Below, piece by piece: positions 15,547 through 23,580 of a stretch of 64,000 nt of DNA (positions within the stretch are counted from its first letter, which is position 1; every line of letters starts with the position of its first letter). The stretch is from NCBI GenBank assembly GCA_965203135.1, contig CBDBBO010000001.1, positions 744,001 to 808,000 of the forward strand, written 5' to 3'. The DNA comes from CATOSD01 sp965203135 (GTDB lineage Bacteria > Chloroflexota > Dehalococcoidia > Lucifugimonadales > CATOSD01). The notes below the pieces were generated by a model that worked only from the letters and a program-made list of their open reading frames with translations, did not search any database and was not told the DNA's origin. The position numbers and the translations under genes were made by a program.

Positions 15547-16860
15547 CTACCCCCGCACCCCAGCCCGCGCCGGCGCCGCCGGCCGCCGCACGAACAGCAT
15601 CAGCACCGCGCCCAGGAAGCTCAGCCCCGCGAACACGCTGAACGGCACAATGTACGTTCCGTAGGTGTCGTACATGTACCCCGCGAACAGTGGCGCGAAT
15701 ATCATGCCGATGTTCATCGGAAGCTGCGAAACTCCCATGATCGTCGCGAACGCCCGCCGCCCGAAATACTCGCCCCGTATCGCCGTCGTCAGCGGCATCC
15801 GGCCCCCGAAACCGATACCGTAGAAGAACGCGAACACCCACGGCAGAATGGTGGTCTCGTTCTCATTCAGCGCCAGTAGCAGGATCGCCGCCGACTGCAG
15901 GGCCAGCAGGAAGGCTATCAGCGGCGGCTTGGGCAGACGGTCGGCGAGGAATCCCGAAATGAACTGTGACGGCAGAGCAGTCATGGTGTAGGCCAGTGGC
16001 ACGGCGCCCGCATGAGTAAGCGACATCCCCATGTCCGTCAACTTCGGCGCAAGGTGAAGCGAAAGCGAAACTATCGCGACGCTCGAGGCCACCTGGGCGA
16101 TAGTGAGCAGCCAGAACGCCGACGTGCGCAATGCCTGGCGCACCGTAAACTCCGGCTCGTCCGCCGCCGCCGCGTAAGCCTCCCGGCTGGAGTCCTCCCC
16201 CTCGCCCTCCGGGGGGTCGCCATCCGGCCTCATGCCGTACTCCTCCGGGTGGTTGCGGATGGCCTTGGTCACCGGACCGATGATGACCAACATCAGAATG
16301 CCGATTCCAAGCGACACCGCCCGGAACTCGAAGGTCTCGATGCAGTACGCGAACAGAGGGACGAGGAATCCGCCGAAGTGCGCGCCCGACATCGCCGTTG
16401 CCATGGCGATCGACCGCTTGCGGTTGAACCAGTTGTTGACCATGGCCACCATCGCCAGCCAACCGCCCAGGCCCGACCCCAGCGAAATGACGATGAAAGC
16501 CACGTAGAACTGCCACAGTTCGTTGACCCGCGACTGCATGATGAAGCCGACCGCCATGATCAGGTACCCGATCAGCGTCATCCGACGGCAGCCCACCCGG
16601 TCGACGAGAAAACCCTCGATGGGACCGAGCACCGCCCCCTCGGCCCTGGCTAGGGCGAACGCCCCGGACAGCGCGGTGCGGCTCCACCCGAAATGGCGCT
16701 CCAGCGCCACCAGCAGCGTGCCCACGCCCTGGAACACCGTGAGCGACATGAGCGTGAGCATGAACGACGCGATGCCGACCAGCCACCAGCCGTAGAACAC
16801 GCCGCGCACCGATGTGACCAGACCTCGCCGGGGCGTAGAAACCGAAGCACTTTCACGCAT
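15547..16860 (-). CDS. MFS transporter, oxalate/formate- or monocarboxylate-type
   Basis: Twelve-helix inner-membrane carrier of 437 residues. Helix 1 follows VFYGWWLVGIASFML near residue 22, typical of the OFA/MCT branch. The A-motif loop between helices 2 and 3 reads GFLVDRVGCRRMTLIG, and a charged central loop (about 208-240, RPDGDPPEGEGEDSSRE) separates the two six-helix halves. The second half repeats the pattern with SGFLADRLPKPP. Substrate is probably a carboxylate, by family only. It stands alone, facing left. Confidence 0.85.
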   Translation of the reverse strand: MRESASVSTPRRGLVTSVRGVFYGWWLVGIASFMLTLMSLTVFQGVGTLLVALERHFGWSRTALSGAFALARAEGAVLGPIEGFLVDRVGCRRMTLIGYLIMAVGFIMQSRVNELWQFYVAFIVISLGSGLGGWLAMVAMVNNWFNRKRSIAMATAMSGAHFGGFLVPLFAYCIETFEFRAVSLGIGILMLVIIGPVTKAIRNHPEEYGMRPDGDPPEGEGEDSSREAYAAAADEPEFTVRQALRTSAFWLLTIAQVASSVAIVSLSLHLAPKLTDMGMSLTHAGAVPLAYTMTALPSQFISGFLADRLPKPPLIAFLLALQSAAILLLALNENETTILPWVFAFFYGIGFGGRMPLTTAIRGEYFGRRAFATIMGVSQLPMNIGMIFAPLFAGYMYDTYGTYIVPFSVFAGLSFLGAVLMLFVRRPAAPARAGVRG

Positions 16861-17051
16861 GGCGGCAAGTGTACCAGTTTGAACGCGCCTCTAGGCGGCT
16901 CTTCTCACATTGACGTCAATTCTCTGTCTGCTCTATCCTCTGCGAATGCAGGTTGCGTAAGCACATTAAGGTGCGAGCCGCAGCGGTTCGTCCTCGCGAT
17001 GAGAACAATCGAGTCCGTCTTCCAAGAGAAATGTCCCGCAGAGGAGCGACC

Positions 17052-17330
17052 TTGACGACTAAACGAAAGCACTACAGGCTACTTTGCGCACTGTATCCTC
17101 CGTCTCAATCGACCGAGCCGGACAAGTACATGGCGGAGACTCCCGCTTTCCCCAACTGCGTCGCGTGGGGCGATACCCCCGAAGAGACTATCGAGATTCT
17201 CGAAAGCGTGGTGGCGGCCACCATCCAGACCTACGAAGAGCGGGGCTACGCACTGCCACCCGGCGTCTCACCGTTGGAAACCGAAGCCGCCCGCTCAGCC
17301 CAACCGAGGGTTCTGGAGATCTCGGTTTGA
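17052..17330 (+). CDS. HicB-like antitoxin-fold protein (orphan)
   Basis: The 92-residue product has the HicB/UPF0150 pattern: a strand-rich start HYRLLCALYPP, then AETPAFPNCVAWGDTPEETIEILESVVAATIQTYEERGYALPPG, which is the family core with the P-x-x-P-x-C substrate-like strand and helix. I start at TTG 17052 because GAGGAG lies 5 bp upstream; ATG 17031 is an alternative with a poor site. No DNA-binding tail and no HicA toxin gene are visible on either side, so it is an orphan and need not be an antitoxin. Confidence 0.65.
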   Translation: MTTKRKHYRLLCALYPPSQSTEPDKYMAETPAFPNCVAWGDTPEETIEILESVVAATIQTYEERGYALPPGVSPLETEAARSAQPRVLEISV

Positions 17331-17849
17331 CCCATCGGGAACTTACACGCAAGCTCAGAAGGCCGAAAATTCCGCCCCAAAACCGCGCTACCGAGTCTCG
17401 CTCGCGCCCCGTATGTGCCCCAGAGTTTACTCACAGACGCGCAACAGCGTACCTGTTTTGTGTCAGCGTCAACGTCTCTGGAGTACCATTCGAGAGTAAC
17501 TGCTCACAACCTCGCCACCCCTCTTGATTCTACCGCACATCCGTGCTACCATCCACACCATGACGTACCCGCACCGACATACGGTAACCAGTGACGCGGC
17601 CTCAGGACGATCACGCCGGCTGTCCCATTTCCGGGACTTTTGGGGCATTTTCGTCCACTTTGGAGCGCCAGGTGACACCACCAGGACAGAGATTTCACAC
17701 AGCCCCCAGCTACGAATGGGACATTATGGCGCAATTTGACACACATTTCGGCTATAACCCCTACCACAAGCGGCCTTTCTCCCCGCCGATGGGCTCAGTC
17801 CAGCCGCGATGCCGGCTGGGCCGGAGCGAGTCGAGGCGCTCCTCGGATA
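17331..17849. other. 520-bp gap without a gene
   Basis: No open frame with a plausible start, composition or recognisable product was found between the HicB-like gene and the tRNA promoter. Open frames on both strands are short and read as accidental. Confidence 0.5.
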
Positions 17850-17878
17850 TGGACAAGGTTTCGAGTCTTGGCTATAAT
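17850..17878 (+). promoter_or_regulatory. Sigma-70 promoter of the tRNA-Leu/tRNA-Cys pair
   Basis: TGGACA (17850-17855) is separated by exactly 17 bp from TATAAT (17873-17878). The first tRNA begins 65 bp downstream, consistent with a short 5' leader removed by RNase P. Confidence 0.75.
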
Positions 17879-17942
17879 GGGCAGACGTGGTTTGGCGTGC
17901 CCCGAGCGGTAGCGCTGCCGACGCCGAATCAGGCCCAGACAG

Positions 17943-18029
17943 GCCGAGGTGGTGGAATTGGTAGACACGCAGCGTTGAGGGCGCTGTGGCCGCAAGGCTG
18001 TAGGAGTTCGAATCTCCTCCTCGGCACCA
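17943..18029 (+). tRNA. tRNA-Leu (anticodon GAG)
   Basis: A complete 87-nt class II cloverleaf. The acceptor GCCGAGG pairs with CCTCGGC, the anticodon loop TTGAGGG in a CAGCG/CGCTG stem gives GAG, and a long variable arm (GGCCGCAAGGCT) precedes the T-arm GGAGTTCGAATCTCC. CCA is encoded. Confidence 0.95.
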
Positions 18030-18045
18030 CCAGAGCCACTGTCGA

Positions 18046-18121
18046 GGCGACGTAGCCAAGTGGTTAAGGCGGGGGTCTGCAAAACCCCTATTCGGCGGTT
18101 CGAATCCGCCCGTCGCCTCCA
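18046..18121 (+). tRNA. tRNA-Cys (anticodon GCA)
   Basis: A 76-nt cloverleaf with acceptor GGCGACG/CGTCGCC, anticodon loop CTGCAAA in a GGGGT/ACCCC stem giving GCA, T-arm GGCGGTTCGAATCCGCC and encoded CCA. It is 16 bp downstream of tRNA-Leu and probably shares its promoter. Confidence 0.95.
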
Positions 18122-18219
18122 GCATCCATTACCCCCGCCACGTCCGGGAAAACCGCCGACACCCGCTTCACGCCACAGCACCGCCGGTTCCGCAGCATCC
18201 CCATCTCAAGGAGGCCCCC

Positions 18220-18630
18220 GTGTCAACCGTAAGCATCGACCACATCGCCATGCCGACCGAAAACGCCGAGCGGCTCATCGAGTTCTACAAGCGCCTGGGC
18301 TTCCACATCAACGACGAGGAAGCGTGGCGCTCAGGCCAAGCCCCCGCCTTCTCCATCCAGGTCGGCAACGACTCCAAAATCAACGTCCACCCCGAGGGAT
18401 TCGTCGCCGGCCTGCGCGGCCCGACCGCCGTGCCCGGCTGCGCCGACATCTGCTTCGTTTGGGACGGCACGGTAGAGGAGTGCCAGGCCATGCTGGAAAA
18501 CGCGGGCGTGGAGATCATCGCCGGCCCAGGCCCGCGGAAGGGCGCGCGCGGCGGAGGCGGACAACCCTCCCTCAGCCTGTACGCCCGCGACCCAGACCAG
18601 AACCTGCTCGAGTGGATGATCTACTCCTAG
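18220..18630 (+). CDS. VOC-family (glyoxalase/dioxygenase-fold) protein
   Basis: A single VOC unit-pair of 136 residues. The two beta-alpha-beta-beta-beta modules are visible: SIDHIAMPTENAERLIEFYKRLGF at the start and ADICFVWDGTVEECQAMLENAGV near residue 66. Candidate metal ligands are H8 of the DHIA motif, H57 of INVHPEG and the Glu of LLEW near residue 131. Family members include glyoxalases, thiol transferases and dioxygenases; the substrate cannot be told. GTG start behind AAGGAGG, 3 bp upstream of the reductase gene, so an operon is likely. Confidence 0.85.
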   Translation: MSTVSIDHIAMPTENAERLIEFYKRLGFHINDEEAWRSGQAPAFSIQVGNDSKINVHPEGFVAGLRGPTAVPGCADICFVWDGTVEECQAMLENAGVEIIAGPGPRKGARGGGGQPSLSLYARDPDQNLLEWMIYS

Positions 18631-18633
18631 ACC

Positions 18634-19443
18634 ATGCCTCTCGAAGAGCGCAGGCTCGGCCGCACCGGCCTGCTTCTCCCGGAGCTCGGGCTGGGGGCGA
18701 TGGACACGCCGCAGGCGGCGGAGGGCGCCGACACCCTCCGCGCCGCGCTCGACCTGGGCGTCCGTTTCGTCGACACCGCCAGGGACTACCAGGGCAGCGA
18801 GTACCTCATAGGCCAGGTGGTGCGCGAGCGCGGCGCGGACTTCTGCATCGCGTCCAAGACGTTCAGCCGCACCGTCAACGGCAGCCAGGCCGACGTGGAC
18901 AGGAGCCTGGCCGTCCTGGGAGTACCGAGCATCAGCCTGTACCAGCTCCACGACGTGTCGACCCCGCGCGACTGGGAGCAGGTGATGGCCCCCGGCGGCG
19001 CGCTGGAGGGACTGCGGGTCGCCCAGTTCAGGGGACTGGTCCGCCACGTCGGTGTATCCTCACACAGCCTGGAGATTGTGGAGAAGGCCATCACCTGCGG
19101 CGAGTTCGACACCGTGATGCTGGAGTACTCCGCCTTCTACACCGACAGCGAAGACCTTATCGACTTGGCCGCGGAGGCCGGTGTGGGAGTGATCGTGATG
19201 CGACCGCTGGGCGGCTCGGGCCGCATGAGCACCCTGCGCACCCTCAATGCGCGCGGCGAGACCGAGCTTACGCCCGAGCAGCTGCTGCGCTACGTGCTGT
19301 CCAACCCCGGCGTCTCGGTCGCCATACCCGGCGCGCGCTATCCCGACAGGGTGCGCCGGAACGTCGCCCTGTGCCAGGACTACGAACCGCTCACCGACGC
19401 CGAGAAGCGCCGCTGCGAGCAAGCCGCGGAGGCCCTGTACTGA
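18634..19443 (+). CDS. Aldo/keto reductase
   Basis: TIM-barrel NAD(P)H-dependent oxidoreductase of 269 residues. The tetrad is recognisable: Asp and Tyr in VDTARDY near residue 47, Lys in ASKTFSR near 73 and His in YQLHDVS near 106. The end carries the usual AKR helix pattern VSVAIPGARYPDRVRRNV. The protein is shorter than many AKRs (300-330), so some loops are reduced. It forms a two-gene unit with the VOC protein, hinting at a shared carbonyl substrate. Confidence 0.88.
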   Translation: MPLEERRLGRTGLLLPELGLGAMDTPQAAEGADTLRAALDLGVRFVDTARDYQGSEYLIGQVVRERGADFCIASKTFSRTVNGSQADVDRSLAVLGVPSISLYQLHDVSTPRDWEQVMAPGGALEGLRVAQFRGLVRHVGVSSHSLEIVEKAITCGEFDTVMLEYSAFYTDSEDLIDLAAEAGVGVIVMRPLGGSGRMSTLRTLNARGETELTPEQLLRYVLSNPGVSVAIPGARYPDRVRRNVALCQDYEPLTDAEKRRCEQAAEALY

Positions 19444-19548
19444 ACGGGCTGGCGAGGCGCGCGCAGGCTGTTGCGCGCGGCTCACCTACACACTAGAATA
19501 TCCCCACGCCGCGCCCGACACACACCAGCGCCGCCGCGAGGTTCGACG

Positions 19549-19785
19549 ATGCCGATTTACGAGTACACCTGCACAACCTGCGAGCACAGGTTCGAGCGGC
19601 TTAGGCCGATGGACCGCATGGACGACGACGCGCCCTGCCCCGAGTGCGAGGGCGAGGCTGAGCGCAGCCTGTCCGTGTTCGTGTCGTTCTCGTCCTTCGA
19701 CGGCGGCGTCATCTCGCCCGTCGCGGGCGGCGGCGGATGCGGCGGCTGCGGCCCCGGCGGCTGCGCCTGCGCCGGCGGCTTCTAG
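19549..19785 (+). CDS. FmdB-family zinc-ribbon protein
   Basis: Small regulatory-type protein of 78 residues starting MPIYEYTCTTCEHRFERL, the invariant FmdB opening. Two cysteine pairs, CTTC near residue 8 and CPEC near residue 30, form the zinc ribbon. The tail is Gly/Cys-rich (GGCGGCGPGGCACAGGF) and might bind metal. The start is fixed by the conserved N-terminus; a longer frame upstream is rejected. Biological role of the family is poorly known. Confidence 0.88.
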   Translation: MPIYEYTCTTCEHRFERLRPMDRMDDDAPCPECEGEAERSLSVFVSFSSFDGGVISPVAGGGGCGGCGPGGCACAGGF

Positions 19786-19792
19786 TCCTCCA

Positions 19793-19876
19793 AAAGTCTC
19801 TTCCCCCTTGACGGAGGAAGATTCAGCTTTCAAGAGTCTCTTCCCCCTCGATGGGGGAAGATTAAGATGGGGGTGT
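19793..19876. repeat. Two tandem copies of a dispersed palindromic repeat
   Basis: Two 38-40 bp units, each AGTCTCTTCCCCCT then a short loop and GGAGGAAGATT or GGGGGAAGATT, stand side by side just before the selenoprotein gene. Related palindromes occur at 21187, 27713, 28571 and 30254. Confidence 0.7.
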
Positions 19877-19910
19877 ATCGCCCAACCCCTTCACTCGAAA
19901 GGAGCCCGAT

Positions 19911-20477
19911 ATGACCACCGCAGTCCGAGGCAGTCTTACGCTGGTCGACCCGACAACCCAGCCAATCATTGCCGACTTCACCGGCGCGCCCAGGCTGAGG
20001 GACCTGACAAACAAGCGGGTCGGCATCATCGACGACAGCAAGGTGAACGCCAGGGAGTTCCTCCACACGGTGACGGAGCTGCTGGACGAGCGCTTCGGAG
20101 TCACGGGCGTCAAGTACCACCGCAAGCCCTCCGCGTCCAAGCCCGCCGATCCCGCCGTCATCAGCGAGATGGCCGGGGAGTGCGACTACGTGCTTGTTGG
20201 CATAGGCGATTGAGGGTCCTGCAGCGCGTGCAGTGTGCACGACGGGATCCACGTGGAGAAGGCCGGCACTCCCTCAGTTACCATTTGCACAGACCTCTTC
20301 ATCCGAACGGCCGAGGGCATGGCGAGTATGTGGGGAACGCCCGACTATCCCACCATCTTCACTAAGCACCCCACCGCCCCGCTTGACGCCGAGGAGCTGC
20401 GGGGACGGGCCGAGGAAATGCTCGGCCAGATAGTGTCCATCCTCACCGGCGTCGACGCCTCTACCGACTACTCGTAG
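19911..20477 (+). CDS. UGSC-family selenoprotein, read through an in-frame UGA
   Basis: Reading TGA at 20211-20213 as selenocysteine joins two open frames into one 188-residue protein with the motif GD-U-GSCSACSVHDG (U101, C104, C107). Upstream, KRVGIIDDSKVNAREFLHTV and CDYVLVGIGD form a Rossmann-like half. Downstream, the frame continues in register through TPSVTICTDLFIRTAEGMAS to a normal stop. The motif matches proteins annotated as UGSC family (seleno)protein, whose reaction is not established; a redox role through the U-x-x-C and C-x-x-C-like group is likely. A hairpin of bacterial SECIS type follows the UGA. The CoA-transferase gene starts 28 bp later. Confidence 0.9.
20227..20241 (+). 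promoter_or_regulatory. Candidate bacterial SECIS hairpin
   Basis: CGTGCA (20227-20232) and TGCACG (20236-20241) form a perfect 6-bp stem with loop GTG. The loop G at 20233 is 20 nt after the UGA, within the spacing reported for bacterial SECIS elements, which need an apical G near the loop start. Confidence 0.6.
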
Positions 20478-20505
20478 GGCATCGGCCCGCCGGAGAGGAA
20501 CAGCG

Positions 20506-21171
20506 ATGGAGAAGCAGCGCCTGGACCGTGAGGTAATCGCGATGAGGGTCGCGCTCGAGTTGCGCGATGGCGATGTCGTGAACCTGGGGCTCGGCATCCC
20601 AACGCTGTGCTCCCAGTACATCCCCGAGGGACGCTCGGTGATGTACCACAGCGAGAGCGGCGTTCTCAACTACGGGCCAATGGCCGAGCCGGGCGAAGAG
20701 GACATCGACCTCATCAACGCCGGCGGCCAGTTCCTGGCGATGTCCCCCGGCATGTCGTTCTTCAGCTCGGCGGATGCTTTCGCCATGATCCGGGGCGGCC
20801 ACGTGGACGTCGCCGTGCTCGGAGCGCTCCAGGTGTCCGAGCGCGGCGACCTCGCCAACTGGATGCTGCCCGAGCGCGGCGTTGGAAACGTCGGCGGCGC
20901 CATGGACTTGGCCGCGGGCGCGCGGCGCGTAATCGTCGCGATGGAGCACACCGACCGCAACGGCAGTTCCAAGCTGGTGCGCGAGTGCGCCTATCCGCCC
21001 ACCGCAATGGAGTGTGTCAGCCTGGTGGTCACCGACATCGCCGTGGTGCAAATCGGCCCCGACGGCGCCATACTCACCGAGGTCGCGCCCGGCTGGACCG
21101 CCGAAGAAGTGCTCGCCCAGACCGACGCCCGCCTGTCTGTATCCCCCAACCTCAAGGAGATCACGCTCTAG
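20506..21171 (+). CDS. 3-oxoacid CoA-transferase, subunit B
   Basis: Transfers CoA between an acyl-CoA and a 3-oxoacid. The 221-residue product carries DVVNLGLGIPTL near residue 23 and HSESGVLNYGP near residue 48, in which the Glu of the S-E-S/N-G motif is the catalytic residue (E50). Length and the VVVTDIAVVQIG and LTEVAPGWTAEEVLAQT end match AtoA/ScoB/PcaJ. The A subunit normally sits next door; none is present, so the partner must be elsewhere. It follows the selenoprotein gene in the same direction. Confidence 0.9.
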   Translation: MEKQRLDREVIAMRVALELRDGDVVNLGLGIPTLCSQYIPEGRSVMYHSESGVLNYGPMAEPGEEDIDLINAGGQFLAMSPGMSFFSSADAFAMIRGGHVDVAVLGALQVSERGDLANWMLPERGVGNVGGAMDLAAGARRVIVAMEHTDRNGSSKLVRECAYPPTAMECVSLVVTDIAVVQIGPDGAILTEVAPGWTAEEVLAQTDARLSVSPNLKEITL

Positions 21172-21186
21172 CGAGGCATTTGCCAA

Positions 21187-21228
21187 AGTCCCCTCTCCCC
21201 TTCGTGGGAGAGGGCCAGGGTGAGGGGG
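21187..21228. repeat. Dispersed palindromic repeat
   Basis: CCCCTCTCCCCTTCGTGGGAGAGGG with the flanking tail CCAGGGTGAGGGG. Same family as 28571 and 30254. It lies between convergent genes and could act as a bidirectional terminator. Confidence 0.75.
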
Positions 21229-21230
21229 CA

Positions 21231-22475
21231 TCACGCCGGCAGGTTACACACCTCCAGCGCGGTCAGCGCGAGCACCTTGGCCACCTGCTCCATCTCGCTG
21301 ATGGGCGCGTACTCGTCGGGAACGTCCGTCGACTCCTGGGTGCCCGCCGGGCCTATCAGTACGCAGGGCACTCCCGCAGCCCAAAGGTGGCAGCTATCGT
21401 TGCCCGTGTACGAGTTCGGGATCACCACGCCAACGTTCTCAGGCTCCCTGCCCGTCACGGCCCGTATCTGGCGGGCCACCGCGTCCACGATGTACTCGTC
21501 GCCCGGCAGGTCGAACGGCTCCATAACCACCTTGTTCGCCTTGAACACCGGCGGAGCCGGCATCTCTATCTCGTAGACGAAGTCCGGATCCTCTGCCCGC
21601 AGCGCGCTCAACGCGCGGTCGAGGTCCGCGACAACCGACTCGGAGGTCATACCCGGCAGGAAGCGCACGTCGACCAGCACGGTGCAGAAGTCGCTAACGA
21701 AGTTCGGCCCCTTCAGGTCGTAGTCCCTGCCCATGCCGCCCATGATGACGCCGATGTTCACAAGCGGCAGTGCGGGCAGGTCCGCCCGGCGCTCGCAAGT
21801 GAACTCGACGTCTCGTATGGCAGGGATGGCCTTGCGCATCTTCTCGATGGCGTCCACCGAGCCTTGCCTACGGCTGGTGTGCCTGGACTTGCCGATGGTG
21901 TGCACTGCGATGTTGACCACGCCCGCGTGCACAGTCATCACGTTTGCCGGGCCGTGCGGCTCCGTGATTACCGCCATGTCCGTCAGCGGGCCGTGCTCGG
22001 CCAGGTACGACGAGCCAACTCCGCCCTGCAGCTCGCCGACGACGCACGCCAGCACGAGGTCGCCCTTCAGCTGGGCGCCGGAGCGTCTGATCGCCTCGGC
22101 GGCCTGCACCATCGACGCTACGCCTGCCTGCATGTTACGCACGCCCGCTCCGAAGAGGCGGTCGCCCTCCACGCTCGGCTCCCACGGGTCGCGCTTCCAG
22201 CCAAACGCCAGCGGGTCGATGTCCAGGTGCCCGTTGAACATGAGCGACTTGCCGCCGCCCTCACCCTTGAGCGTGGCGATCGTTTGGAATCGGCCGGGCT
22301 CCACCTCCTGGAGTTGCACATCGTAGCCGCGCCCGCCCAGGTAGTCGGCCATGAAACGGGCCAGTTCCGTCTCCTCCGTCTTGAAGCTCGGAATCCTGAG
22401 CATCTGCTTGGCGAGCTCCAGCATATCTTCTCGGTCGACGGCCGCCAGCACGGCCTGCGTGTCGTCTTGAGTCAA
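21231..22475 (-). CDS. M20-family metallohydrolase (ArgE/DapE-like deacylase)
   Basis: Zinc-dependent amidohydrolase of 414 residues. Metal-site motifs are MFNGHLDIDPL near residue 90 and the FGAGVRNMQAG segment that stands in for the usual G-x-G-x-x-D block; a VGELQGG segment near 150 replaces the usual D-E-E. The dimerisation domain (about 185-300) has the VHAGVVNIAVHTIGKSRHTSR pattern. I start at TTG 22475 because CCTCCT on the plus strand (GAGGAGG on the coding strand) lies 6 bp upstream; the longer frame is unsupported. The missing acidic ligands make the exact activity uncertain. Confidence 0.8.
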   Translation of the reverse strand: MTQDDTQAVLAAVDREDMLELAKQMLRIPSFKTEETELARFMADYLGGRGYDVQLQEVEPGRFQTIATLKGEGGGKSLMFNGHLDIDPLAFGWKRDPWEPSVEGDRLFGAGVRNMQAGVASMVQAAEAIRRSGAQLKGDLVLACVVGELQGGVGSSYLAEHGPLTDMAVITEPHGPANVMTVHAGVVNIAVHTIGKSRHTSRRQGSVDAIEKMRKAIPAIRDVEFTCERRADLPALPLVNIGVIMGGMGRDYDLKGPNFVSDFCTVLVDVRFLPGMTSESVVADLDRALSALRAEDPDFVYEIEMPAPPVFKANKVVMEPFDLPGDEYIVDAVARQIRAVTGREPENVGVVIPNSYTGNDSCHLWAAGVPCVLIGPAGTQESTDVPDEYAPISEMEQVAKVLALTALEVCNLPA

Positions 22476-22524
22476 CTCACGCCTCCTCTGTGTTGTGGGA
22501 CGGGTGATCGCGCAGAGTGTCAGC

Positions 22525-23475
22525 TCACGGCCAGTCGCCGCCGCCCAGTCCCTGCGATCCGGGCCTGTAGTGGCGGTCAAGCTCGGAGACGTAGCCCTTT
22601 CCCAGGTCCGCCCCGTTTTCGGTGAGCCAGTCGGATAGGCGAGACTCGCCGGTAGGCTCCCCATGTGACACCAGCAGATCCGCCATCAGGCCCTCTACCT
22701 CGTCGCGCGTCAGTGTAACGTCCCGCACGACCAGACCCACCAGCCCGGTCATCAGCATACCAAGCCGCTTGCCCACGTGGGCCACCCGCACGCTCGCGCC
22801 TATGGAACCGGCTATCAGCCTCACCATTTCCTCGTAGGTGAACACGTCGGGCCCTACCGAGTCGATAGCGTAGTTGTCCTCACGCTGGCCCGCCTCCACC
22901 ATCAGCGCGGCATGGTCGCCCACGTAGATGGGCTGTACCCGGTAATCGCCTCGTCCGAACACGGGGAAGAAGGGAAAGCGCCGGAGGGTCCAGGCGATGT
23001 TGTTGAGCAGCAGGTCCTCTCGGCCGAAAATCACGGTGGGCCGGAGGATCGCGTGGCTCATAGCCGACGCGCGCACCGCCTCCTCCGCCAGCGCCTTGCC
23101 CCGGAAGTATGGCAGAGGCGAGTCCGCAGCGGCGTTGGTAATGCTGACGTGCACCACCCGCCGGACGCCAGCGCTCTCGGCGGCGCGCAGCATCGTCGTG
23201 ATATTGCGTACCGCCACGTCGTGGGTCAGCTCGCCCCTGGCGAACCGCACCCAGTAGGTGTTGTAAAGCGTGTGGGCGCCCTCCAACGAGCGCGCCAGAT
23301 CATCGGGCCGGTCGAAGTTGTAAGGCACCGCGCCCACGGCACCGCCGAACATACGGGCGCTCGGATGGCCGGTGAGCGTACGCACCGGCCGGCCCTGCCT
23401 CAACAGCAGGCGCGTGACGTATCTGCCCGTGTAGCTGAACGCGCCGGTCACAACGTCGAAATCGGTGCGGTTCAT
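22525..23475 (-). CDS. NAD(P)-binding atypical SDR (NDUFA9/NmrA-like)
   Basis: The 316-residue product starts with a Rossmann dinucleotide site DVVTGAFSYTGRYVTRLLL (G-x-x-x-x-T-G form) and has an extended-SDR layout with RRVVHVSITNAAADSPLPYFRGKALAEEAVR near residue 110, where the Tyr-x-x-x-Lys is replaced by Y-F-R-G-K. ILRPTVIFGREDLLLNN follows. Such proteins bind NAD(P)H and often act as sugar epimerases, quinone-complex subunits or redox sensors; the substrate is unknown. It lies 49 bp upstream of the M20 gene, same strand. Confidence 0.82.
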   Translation of the reverse strand: MNRTDFDVVTGAFSYTGRYVTRLLLRQGRPVRTLTGHPSARMFGGAVGAVPYNFDRPDDLARSLEGAHTLYNTYWVRFARGELTHDVAVRNITTMLRAAESAGVRRVVHVSITNAAADSPLPYFRGKALAEEAVRASAMSHAILRPTVIFGREDLLLNNIAWTLRRFPFFPVFGRGDYRVQPIYVGDHAALMVEAGQREDNYAIDSVGPDVFTYEEMVRLIAGSIGASVRVAHVGKRLGMLMTGLVGLVVRDVTLTRDEVEGLMADLLVSHGEPTGESRLSDWLTENGADLGKGYVSELDRHYRPGSQGLGGGDWP

Positions 23476-23580
23476 CTTCCAGCCACCTGCCTCTCATATC
23501 ATCCGCCGGGGGCGCGACTCAGTTGGGCTATAATGTCCCCCAAGCCAACTTGAGCCCACTTTATCGCAACGAGGCCGCAT

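Noticed and set aside
17724..18181. Minus-strand ORFs with GGFEPPNRG and GDSNSYSLAATAPSTL
   Set aside because: Antisense shadows of tRNA-Leu and tRNA-Cys.
19471..19548. Upstream extension of the FmdB gene
   Set aside because: The MPIYEY start is conserved in the family; the 26 residues before it are not.
20607..22625. Long plus-strand frame through the CoA-transferase and M20 genes
   Set aside because: Runs over two well-supported genes on different strands and has shadow-type Arg/His-rich composition.
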